Shown in pieces: positions 1 to 7,091 of a stretch of 16,579 nucleotides of DNA; within the stretch, counting starts at the first letter, position 1, and every line of letters begins with the position of its first letter. Where the stretch lies: NCBI GenBank assembly GCA_005800865.1, contig SYEI01000198.1, positions 1 to 16,579 of the forward strand, in the 5' to 3' direction. This DNA comes from Bacteroidota bacterium (lineage in GTDB: Bacteria > Bacteroidota > Bacteroidia > B-17B0 > Aurantibacillaceae). Made by a program: the position numbers and the translations under genes. The notes beneath the pieces were generated by a model. That model searched no databases, was not told where the DNA came from, and saw nothing but the letters and a program-made list of their open reading frames with translations.

Positions 1-95
1 ACAAACTCGAAATTTTGAGAGTAAGAAACTCTTAGGGATAGAATAATTAAGATAGGTAAGAACAGATGTTTTCTCATAAAGGCTTTTAAGTTTTT

Positions 96-1754
96 CTATT
101 CTGTAATCACAATCTTCTTTAACTCTACTTTTTGATTTCCAATTAATTTAACGATATACATACCTTCTGCATAACCTGTTAGATCAACCTTTTGTAGGAT
201 ACCATTAATTTTACTTTCTTTAACTAATTTTCCATTTAAGCTATAGATTTCATATTTGTTAAAGCTTGGTTCTGTTTGAGATATGGTGATGCTATTTTTT
301 GCTGGGTTTGGAAAAATGTTTAAGTCGACTGATAGAATTAGTGATGGTGTTATATTTGTTGAAATTGATTCATTTATTTTTGCGAGATATATGTAATAAT
401 TTGCTGATGAAAAATTAGGATTAAATAAAGTATCATTATCAAAAACAATTGAAGAAGCATGATAATAACCAGTTGTAAATATGTTACCTAATATATCTAC
501 ACCTATAGAGTTAAGATAGTCGTCTCCCTGACTGGCCGCACTTTTCGCCCAAGTTACATTTCCTAAAGAATCTAGTTTTGTTATAAAAATATCTGGAGAA
601 CCATTTGCAGTATTAGTTAATGAAAAAGAATCGAAAACTATTGATGTGCCTGTAAAAAACCCACCAATAAAAAGATTGTTGAATGAATCGGTCGTTACAA
701 ATGATCCATGATCTATTCCAGTATTTCCAAAACCTTTTGTCCAAATTACGTTTCCGTTCATATCATATTTCACTATAAAAATATTGGCGTTTGTATTTGT
801 ATTTTGTATCGTATCGGCACCAAAAACAACATGATTTCCAACAAAGTACCCTACTAGATAAATGTTTCCAGTTTGATCTGTTTTGGCACATGCTAGCCAG
901 CCTGAATTGTAGTATCCTGATGTTTTGCTCCATATTATATTGCCATTAATATTGAACTTTATAATAGCCATACTTGAATTATTATTTGCGACTGTATCCG
1001 AATTTGATGTTACAAGTTGACTATAATAATTTATTGATAAATAACTGTTTCCAGTTGCGTCAATAGTTACCGATGTAGAATTATCGTCAGAGTAGCCTCC
1101 CACGTCTTTAGCCCAAATTACATTTCCGTTTGAATCGTATCTAGCTATAAATATATCCGAGTATCCCTTATTTACTAGCGGATAAGTTTCAAAATACATG
1201 GTGTTATTTCTATAATTGCCACTAATGAATACGTTATTTGAGTTGTCAACACAAATGCCACTTGCTTCTTCTGGACCAACTCCCCCTGCACTTTTAACCC
1301 AAATTACATTTCCGCTTGAGTCCATTTTTAATATAAAGACATCAGAACTTCCAACTGCGGTTAAAGTATTTGTTCCAAAAGTTATTGTTGAGCTATAGTA
1401 ACCTGTAATATATATTGACCCATCAGTACCTACAGTTATGGCATTCCCGAAATCATTTCCAACATTTCCCGCATTTTTAGCCCATATCACATTTCCGTTT
1501 ATATCATACTTCACTATATAAATATCAAATGTTCCCGAAGTCCCAGAATTTATTAATGTATCTAATTCAAAAATTATAACGGGTGTTGAAAAACCGCCTG
1601 TAATGAAACTATTCCCTATATTATCCACGGCTATACTATTGCTTGAACGATTAGTTCCTGCGGCGGTTGTAACTTTACCCCAACTCCAAACTGGAACCTG
1701 AGCAATGGAATCGAAATGAACACAAAGCAAATATATTAGTATTAATTTTTTCAT
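96..1754 (-). CDS. Secreted SBBP-type beta-propeller protein with T9SS sorting domain
   Basis: 552 residues. A signal peptide (about 1-19, ending SIAQ) precedes seven imperfect repeats of 61-65 residues. Each repeat has a core of the form NGNVIWAK followed by a glycine-rich turn, a segment like I-VD--GN-YI-G and then D-FI-K-D. The repeat tryptophans lie near residues 25, 91, 152, 214, 275, 338 and 402. Seven such units suggest a seven-bladed propeller of the SBBP type. Residues 480-552 form a type A T9SS C-terminal sorting domain (IFPNPAKNSI start, GMYIVKL near the end). The protein is therefore predicted to cross the outer membrane by T9SS and be released or surface-anchored. No catalytic motif is visible; binding or adhesion is a guess. 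It lies 37 bp downstream of the subtilase gene on the same strand, so co-transcription is possible. Its tail is 64/73 identical to that of the subtilase. ATG start and TAG stop. Confidence 0.85.
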   Translation of the reverse strand: MKKLILIYLLCVHFDSIAQVPVWSWGKVTTAAGTNRSSNSIAVDNIGNSFITGGFSTPVIIFELDTLINSGTSGTFDIYIVKYDINGNVIWAKNAGNVGNDFGNAITVGTDGSIYITGYYSSTITFGTNTLTAVGSSDVFILKMDSSGNVIWVKSAGGVGPEEASGICVDNSNNVFISGNYRNNTMYFETYPLVNKGYSDIFIARYDSNGNVIWAKDVGGYSDDNSTSVTIDATGNSYLSINYYSQLVTSNSDTVANNNSSMAIIKFNINGNIIWSKTSGYYNSGWLACAKTDQTGNIYLVGYFVGNHVVFGADTIQNTNTNANIFIVKYDMNGNVIWTKGFGNTGIDHGSFVTTDSFNNLFIGGFFTGTSIVFDSFSLTNTANGSPDIFITKLDSLGNVTWAKSAASQGDDYLNSIGVDILGNIFTTGYYHASSIVFDNDTLFNPNFSSANYYIYLAKINESISTNITPSLILSVDLNIFPNPAKNSITISQTEPSFNKYEIYSLNGKLVKESKINGILQKVDLTGYAEGMYIVKLIGNQKVELKKIVITE

Positions 1755-1791
1755 AGGTATGATAGAGTTATTTTTAATAATTAGATTTTAT

Positions 1792-4593
1792 CTACTCAAC
1801 CACCACAATCTTTTTAAACTCCACTTTTTGGTTACCAATTAATTTTACAATGTACATGCCTTCTGCATAGTTAGTTAAATCAACCTTTTGTAGGATGCTA
1901 TTAATTTTATTTTCTGCAACTAACTTTCCGTTTAAACTATAAATTTCATACTTATTAAAAGTTGGTTCTATTTGCGAAATAGTGATACTGTTTTTTGCTG
2001 GGTTAGGAAAAATTCTCCATGTGTAATCTGCAGATACAGATTCTTGTATGCTTGTTGGCATACCATCGTATTTAATTTGTGCGTGTTGTGCGCCGGTAAT
2101 TAAATTTGCTAAACTATCTCCACCTACTAAGGCAAAAGCAATTTTCACTGATTGTCCTGGGATTAATTGCACTGGACCAGAACTCATTACATTCATCACA
2201 TCTACACCATTACCAGCCACACCAGCTGCTAAACGCTGAGTAGATAAACTTAAATATTTATCTTTAGTATCCGAGCCATTTGCAAAATCTAATCCGCCAT
2301 TACCTCCCGTAACATGGTCCACTGCATAAAAATTTGGAGGCGCCGTATTGGTTAATAATTTTATACCAGCGTATTTTCCACCTGCAGCTGTGTAGTAACT
2401 GTAGCCCATTTTTGTGCCAGCATCATACGCACTTCTGTTTTGCGCGTAGGTGCCACCGTCGATATCCCAATCAGCAAAAATACCTGCGTACATGTTTTTG
2501 ATAGTATCTGTGGCGTGTGTATTTGTAATGACGTATTCCCAAATAACAAATTGTGTATTTGGCACAGCCGCCCAAGCGTATGTGTTTTGGTCAATATCAA
2601 TGTTTAGTGGGTTAAAGGATAGGTTATCTTTTAATTTTGCTTTCGTATCAAAGTCAGAAAACATCGAAGGAATTTGTAGTGCAATTCGATTTGTAATTCC
2701 AAAGTCGTTATCAGAAGGATTACCATTTAAACCTCTCACGCAATCAGATACTTTTGTCGTGTCGCTACCAATCATCAAACCTGCTTCATATAGCAACTCT
2801 GTGTTATTGTATTTAAAACCTAAACCTTGCCCTTGAGTATCTTGGTTGTAACCAATTTTTCCTTTACTGGTAGCAGTTGTAGCCACATCATTAATATCGA
2901 TATTAATATAATCTACATTAATATATACGGTAAAAAATTGTTTAGCTTGATAAGCACCATCGCTCATTGCTACTTCAAAACTAATAGCTTGATTAATTGG
3001 AATAGCACCAGTTAATTTAAAAGTAAATGGATCTAACGAATTTGTGGCGCTTGCTAAAGTATTGATGGCGCCTAAAGACGTTGTGTTATCTATTGTTACA
3101 GCATAAGCAGATAAAGGCGTAACTGTAACGTTTAAAGCAGAGGTTGGATCTAAATAATTAATAAAATTTCCTGCAATAAATAAAGTGTCGCCATTAATAA
3201 ATGACATATCATTATGATCGCTTACAGTTTTGCTAATCATCACCACACTTGGTGAAGCAGGATCCGTTAAGGCACGAAATAAATTAATTCTTCCTGTTCC
3301 TAGTTTGTTAATGTAAGTAGGATTTGCTGCATAAATATTATCAGCAGTTACTTTTAAACGCTCACCAACTTGCAAGCCGTTATAACTTGGAAAATGATTT
3401 TTAACGATTCCTGCCGCTCCAGCAACTACAGGAGATGACATCGAAGTACCTGACGTAGTGATGTAAAAACTTCCTGGCCAAGTAGAGTTGACATTGTCGC
3501 CAGGTGCGCAAACGTCAACCATATAACCATAGTTAGAATTAGAAAACTTAACGTCGTTTTGTGAGGTATTAGCAACAGACAATACATAATTATAGGCAGC
3601 TGGATAAAAATCTCCGTCAACTCCATTATTTCCTGCCGCACAAACCACTAAGCAGTTTTTATTGATAGTAGCGTAATCAATAATATCTTGTCCAAACTGA
3701 CTAGAGCCACCACCGCCCCAAGAGCAATTGATAATTTGACAACCATGATCGGCTGCATATTTAATGCCTTCGTAAGCTTGCGTTAAAGCACCAGCCGCAT
3801 CAGAAATTTTTACAGGTAAAAATTTGCAATTAAAGCCTGTGCCAGCTCCACCTATATTGTTATCAGCACTTGCCGAAGATAATCCACTTACATGAACTCC
3901 ATGTGCATTGGCATTCCAAGACGCATCTTTATCATTTTCGCCTAAATCCCAACCCATGTAGTTATCTATAAAACTATCGCCGTCATTATCAATCCCATCA
4001 TTTACATCTGCATAATTACGCTTGACGTTATTAAATAAATCAGGATGTGTAAAATCATTCCCCGTATCTGTAATTCCAATAACGATAGATGAATCTCCTT
4101 TGTTTATATCCCAGGCATTAAAGGCGTTGATGTTTAATAAATGGTATTGATTAGTTGGATTGGCTAATGGATCGTTTGGAGAATAATTTATTTTAGGAAC
4201 AAAATGCGGTTCGGCATACACTAAAATGTTTGATAGTAATAATTTACTAATGGCTTTTTCTAATGAAAGACTTGATGTATAATTTAATTCGTACACTAAC
4301 GATAAATCTGCATAACGTTGTCCTGCCGAATTGAAAGGAGTTTCAGGGGATTTATCTAAAGGAAATTTTTTATGAAGATTAGTTGCGCTAATAGCTGTTG
4401 CTAAAGAATTAAACAAAGGATGATCAATTTTTGTAGACGAACATACGCTAGCAAAAGCAGGTTTTACTTTGATGATAATCGTTTTTGCTAAGTATTCATC
4501 CGCAGGTAATGTTGCTGGCAATTGATAGGATTTTTGTGCTGTTAGTTGAATACTAACTAGCATTACCAAAATTGTTTTTAAAAAATGTTTCAT
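1792..4593 (-). CDS. Secreted S8 family subtilisin-like serine peptidase with T9SS sorting domain
   Basis: 933 residues. Signal peptide about 1-20 (ends LTAQ), then a propeptide-like region (about 30-135). The S8 catalytic domain spans about 150-445. The triad is visible: Asp176 in ITDTG, His231 in HGVHVSG and Ser384 in SGTSMSSP; Asn322 in AAGNNG is the oxyanion-hole residue. An acidic Asp/Asn-rich loop (about 196-211) between the catalytic Asp and His may bind calcium. Residues about 450-855 have no motif I can name and are probably beta-sandwich modules. Residues 861-933 are a type A T9SS sorting domain. The enzyme is expected outside the cell or on its surface, degrading proteins. It starts 17 bp after the CoaD-like gene and ends 37 bp before the propeller gene, all on one strand. 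The triad is intact, so it should be active. Confidence 0.93.
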   Translation of the reverse strand: MKHFLKTILVMLVSIQLTAQKSYQLPATLPADEYLAKTIIIKVKPAFASVCSSTKIDHPLFNSLATAISATNLHKKFPLDKSPETPFNSAGQRYADLSLVYELNYTSSLSLEKAISKLLLSNILVYAEPHFVPKINYSPNDPLANPTNQYHLLNINAFNAWDINKGDSSIVIGITDTGNDFTHPDLFNNVKRNYADVNDGIDNDGDSFIDNYMGWDLGENDKDASWNANAHGVHVSGLSSASADNNIGGAGTGFNCKFLPVKISDAAGALTQAYEGIKYAADHGCQIINCSWGGGGSSQFGQDIIDYATINKNCLVVCAAGNNGVDGDFYPAAYNYVLSVANTSQNDVKFSNSNYGYMVDVCAPGDNVNSTWPGSFYITTSGTSMSSPVVAGAAGIVKNHFPSYNGLQVGERLKVTADNIYAANPTYINKLGTGRINLFRALTDPASPSVVMISKTVSDHNDMSFINGDTLFIAGNFINYLDPTSALNVTVTPLSAYAVTIDNTTSLGAINTLASATNSLDPFTFKLTGAIPINQAISFEVAMSDGAYQAKQFFTVYINVDYINIDINDVATTATSKGKIGYNQDTQGQGLGFKYNNTELLYEAGLMIGSDTTKVSDCVRGLNGNPSDNDFGITNRIALQIPSMFSDFDTKAKLKDNLSFNPLNIDIDQNTYAWAAVPNTQFVIWEYVITNTHATDTIKNMYAGIFADWDIDGGTYAQNRSAYDAGTKMGYSYYTAAGGKYAGIKLLTNTAPPNFYAVDHVTGGNGGLDFANGSDTKDKYLSLSTQRLAAGVAGNGVDVMNVMSSGPVQLIPGQSVKIAFALVGGDSLANLITGAQHAQIKYDGMPTSIQESVSADYTWRIFPNPAKNSITISQIEPTFNKYEIYSLNGKLVAENKINSILQKVDLTNYAEGMYIVKLIGNQKVEFKKIVVVE

Positions 4594-4610
4594 CTTTTTT
4601 AGTTTTAATA

Positions 4611-5216
4611 TTAATCTAACAAATAATTGTGGTGTTTGTTGTATTTTTCTAACGTGCGAATACCAGAAGAACTAATATGTTCAAATTCTTTATCGCAAAA
4701 GATATTGATGATTTTAATATCTGGTTTTAACTCTTGTATGTAACGGTATTGATTTTGTTCGTAGTTAAAATCAGTCGAGTTTCTTAAACCTCTTACTACA
4801 GTGACGTCATAATCAAACGATTCGATATGATCGGTTAATAGGTCATGGTATTCAGTTTGTTGACGATTAGCAATGGTTTTTGGAACAGGCCAAGTGCGAA
4901 CGGTTTTATCAGGATTTTTACCGAAAGCAATAATGACTTTATCAAATAATTTTTCGGCTTTTTGTAATACGTTGTAGTGTCCTTTGTGAAAAGGATTAAA
5001 ACTACCAGCAAATACTGCGATTTTCGGTTTATATGTTTTTACGTAATCATGTAATGCCTGTATAGAAGCATTTTCGGTTTGCTTTTCTAGAAATACTAAA
5101 CGTTGTTTTTGATACTCTAAAAAATCGTGATGTTGATGTAAAGCAAATTCTTTTCGCTCTAATTCTAGCAACTCAGCAAATGTGCTATTTGGGTTTATGG
5201 AAGAAAATTGTATCAT
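4611..5216 (-). CDS. CoaD-like adenylyltransferase (phosphopantetheine adenylyltransferase family) with N-terminal extension
   Basis: 201 residues, against about 160 for typical CoaD. Residues 1-64 are a charged, probably helical extension rich in Glu, Gln and His. The nucleotidyltransferase fold begins at residue 65. The HxGH-type motif is GSFNPFHKGH (71-80), with Ser72 in place of the usual Thr and His80 as the catalytic His. CoaD features follow: VRGLRNSTDFNYE (141-153), which matches the RGLR--DFEYE block, and ISSSGIR (181-187), which matches the ATP-binding ISSS block. CoaD transfers AMP from ATP to 4'-phosphopantetheine in coenzyme A synthesis. FNPFHxGH resembles the NadD/NMNAT version of the motif, so substrate is not certain, but the later blocks favour CoaD. 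It lies 17 bp upstream of the subtilase and downstream of the palindromic repeat. No gene symbol is assigned because a canonical coaD may exist elsewhere. Confidence 0.72.
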   Translation of the reverse strand: MIQFSSINPNSTFAELLELERKEFALHQHHDFLEYQKQRLVFLEKQTENASIQALHDYVKTYKPKIAVFAGSFNPFHKGHYNVLQKAEKLFDKVIIAFGKNPDKTVRTWPVPKTIANRQQTEYHDLLTDHIESFDYDVTVVRGLRNSTDFNYEQNQYRYIQELKPDIKIINIFCDKEFEHISSSGIRTLEKYNKHHNYLLD

Positions 5217-5227
5217 CTTTTATATTT

Positions 5228-5324
5228 TTAACCGCAGAGCTCGCAAAGTGTTCTCGCAAAGATCGCGGAGTATATATTTTTTCTTTTTTCTTTGCGCAAA
5301 TATCTCAGCGTTCTTTGCGGTTAA
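5228..5324. repeat. Palindromic intergenic repeat built from CGCAAAG units
   Basis: The ends are inverted: TTAACCGCAGAG (5228-5239) pairs with CTTTGCGGTTAA (5313-5324) with one mismatch. Inside are two CGCAAAG units on the left (5242-5248, 5255-5261) and two CTTTGCG units on the right (5290-5296, 5313-5319), the first right unit lying within the perfect palindrome TTTGCGCAAA (5291-5300). The element fills the gap between the M16 and CoaD-like genes, and the TAA stop of the M16 gene (5321-5323) lies inside its right arm. From memory, interspersed elements with ACCGCAAAG-type ends are frequent in Bacteroidota genomes; copies cannot be counted here. It could form a long hairpin in RNA and so modulate or end transcription. 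Confidence 0.6.
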
Positions 5325-6562
5325 GCTTTTTTCTTTAAATAAAACAAAGTACTGCAATTTGTTTTTTGTAAAATTTTATTCGCTTGTTCTTTAATACCTT
5401 CAGCTGTTACCTTTTGGTAATTTTCTATTTCTAAGTTTATCAAATTAGCATCACCTAATAATTCCGAAATAGCCAAGTTGGTGGCTTTATTTAATACATC
5501 TGCTTCGCTATAAGTTACAGTTGATTCTATTTTGTTTTTACATTTTTGTAATTCATCAGCAGCTACTAATTCGTTTTGCATTTTTGCAATTTCAGCATCA
5601 ATACCAGCTTCTGCTTGTTCAATCGTAACGCCGTCATTAATTTTTCCTGAAATCACAAACAAACCTTTATCAAAATCGCCCATCACATAAGCATTAATAT
5701 CGCTAAACAATTGTTTGTCTTTAATTAGGTTTTTATACAAGCGTGATGAATTACCTCTCGATAAAATATCAGATAATAAATCTACCGTATGATATTCTTC
5801 GTCGTTACGAGCACACATGCGGTATGCTCTGTAAATACTACTAATTGGCACATCGCGTTCAACGGTTAAGCTTCTGTATTCAGTTTGTGGCGGTTCTGCT
5901 GGTAAATTACGTTTTGGTTTCATGCCAGCATCGATGGGTTCAAACCATTTCTCCGCTAACGCTTTTACTTGCTCCACTTCTACATCGCCCGCTACAACTA
6001 ATACCGCATTGCTAGGGTTGTAATGTTCATTGAAAAATGCTTTTACATCTTCCATCGTCGCATCTTCAATATGCTTAATTTCTTTACCAATAGTTGCCCA
6101 TTTGTAAGGATGCACGTTATAAATCAAAGGGCGTAATAACAACCATACATCGCCGTAAGGCTGGTTTAAATAACGTTGTTTAAATTCTTCAATTACGACA
6201 CTGCGCTGTACTTCTAAGCTTTTTTTATCAAATGCTAAACTCAGCATACGGTCGCTTTCTAACCAAAAAGCTGTTTCTAAATTTTCGGAAGGAACCGTGC
6301 AGTAGTAATTGGTAATATCGTTTGTTGTAAAGGCATTATTTTCTCCACCCACGAGTTGTAATGGTTCGTCATAATTGGGAATATTGATACTCCCACCAAA
6401 CATTAAATGTTCAAATAAATGGGCAAATCCTGTTTTATTTTCATCTTCATCACGGGCGCCAACATCATAAATAATATTTAAGCAAGCCATTGGCGTACTT
6501 TTGTCTTGGTGAACAATGACAGTGAGGTTATTTTTAAGTTTAAATTTTTCGAATTGAATCAT
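5321..6562 (-). CDS. M16 family zinc metallopeptidase (processing-peptidase type)
   Basis: 413 residues, the size of a single-unit M16 protein. The inverted zinc motif HxxEH is intact: HLFEH at 48-52, with Glu51 as catalytic base and His48/His52 as ligands. The third ligand is probably Glu125 or Glu126 in VVIEEFKQR, about 73 residues further on. GGENNAFTTNDITNYY (72-87) is a well-conserved substrate-cleft block of active M16 proteins. The C-terminal half has the usual inactive repeat domain, including SSRLYKNL. No signal peptide is seen, so it is probably cytoplasmic. Such short M16 proteins usually work as homodimers or with a second, inactive partner; no partner is present in this window. 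The ATG start is followed at once by the first beta strand (MIQFEKFKLKN), so no earlier start is needed. The stop codon lies inside the palindromic repeat. Confidence 0.9.
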   Translation of the reverse strand: MIQFEKFKLKNNLTVIVHQDKSTPMACLNIIYDVGARDEDENKTGFAHLFEHLMFGGSINIPNYDEPLQLVGGENNAFTTNDITNYYCTVPSENLETAFWLESDRMLSLAFDKKSLEVQRSVVIEEFKQRYLNQPYGDVWLLLRPLIYNVHPYKWATIGKEIKHIEDATMEDVKAFFNEHYNPSNAVLVVAGDVEVEQVKALAEKWFEPIDAGMKPKRNLPAEPPQTEYRSLTVERDVPISSIYRAYRMCARNDEEYHTVDLLSDILSRGNSSRLYKNLIKDKQLFSDINAYVMGDFDKGLFVISGKINDGVTIEQAEAGIDAEIAKMQNELVAADELQKCKNKIESTVTYSEADVLNKATNLAISELLGDANLINLEIENYQKVTAEGIKEQANKILQKTNCSTLFYLKKKA

Positions 6563-6587
6563 AAAGGTTTTAGAACTAAATTGAACT

Positions 6588-6622
6588 TAAAGATAGTAAA
6601 AAGACACGATTAATAAACCAAA
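6588..6622 (-). promoter_or_regulatory. Possible Bacteroidota-type promoter for the M16 gene
   Basis: Read on the minus strand, TTTG (6619-6622) is followed after 23 bp by TATCTTTA (6588-6595). This matches the -7 consensus TAnnTTTG at all but the last base, and 23 bp is at the upper end of the accepted spacing. It would place the start of transcription about 20 bp upstream of the M16 ATG. The match is weak in such AT-rich DNA. Confidence 0.25.
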
Positions 6623-6645
6623 AACCCTATTTTTAAATTCTGAAA

Positions 6646-6993
6646 ATGGAACTCTGGGAAAAGATAAAAAAGTATGAAAGTTTACACATTGTTTTTTGGT
6701 TAATAAAAGACAGTTGTTGGATGCTTGAGTTTAAATGGTTGGGAATACTAATGGTCATTCCAACATTGTCTATCGCAGGAATAATTGTTTATATTACCCG
6801 CAAAACCGTAGATGTTTTCTTGAATTTAGCTATATTATTTTGGATTTCAGCCAATAGTTTTTGGATGTTTATAGAGTTTTTTACTAGTGGAGAATTGAAA
6901 TATTGGGCATCTATTCCCTTTGCATTGGGCTTTATTTTTGTGGGAATTTACTACTACAAAACCCTTATTTCTAAGACTTCTGCTCATAAATAG
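6646..6993 (+). CDS. Small multi-pass membrane protein, function unknown
   Basis: 115 residues, not assigned to a named family. Three clear hydrophobic helices are visible: about 31-50 (WLGILMVIPTLSIAGIIVYI), 55-78 and 85-105. A fourth, less hydrophobic helix may lie at 12-27. The first 12 residues are charged (MELWEKIKKYES) and the C-terminus is polar and basic, so the protein is probably an inner-membrane protein. Tryptophan is unusually frequent (positions 4, 18, 25, 31, 66, 73 and 87). It is transcribed divergently from the M16 gene with an 83-bp gap and lies 98 bp before the mutase gene. It is real rather than a shadow ORF because it occupies its stretch alone and has a coherent membrane topology. 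No function can be inferred from its neighbours. Confidence 0.72.
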   Translation: MELWEKIKKYESLHIVFWLIKDSCWMLEFKWLGILMVIPTLSIAGIIVYITRKTVDVFLNLAILFWISANSFWMFIEFFTSGELKYWASIPFALGFIFVGIYYYKTLISKTSAHK

Positions 6994-7091
6994 TAATTGT
7001 AGATTTTTCTAGGACAAAACTCGTCTAATTTCTTGTTCTAAAGCCATAAAAACTATTATATTAGTCACTTCAATTTTAAAATCATTTTCCT

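Noticed and set aside
1..95. Hairpin AGAGT/ACTCT downstream of the propeller gene as a terminator
   Set aside because: The stem is 5 bp and AT-rich with no clear T run in the minus-strand transcript. Nothing else is visible in this stretch.
410..1520. Recurrent DNA motif near AAATTACATTTCCGTTT at about 185-bp spacing
   Set aside because: It encodes the NGNVIW core of the propeller repeats in reverse orientation and is explained by the protein.
2361..2600. 79-codon minus-strand frame
   Set aside because: It is an out-of-frame reading within the subtilase gene.
2450..2836. 128-codon plus-strand frame
   Set aside because: It is antisense to the subtilase gene, which is conserved in its own frame, and shows only shadow composition.
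7000..7091. Promoter for the mutase gene
   Set aside because: TAGATTTT at 7000-7007 is one base off the -7 box, but it has no suitable TTTG partner and lies far from the start. Not supported.
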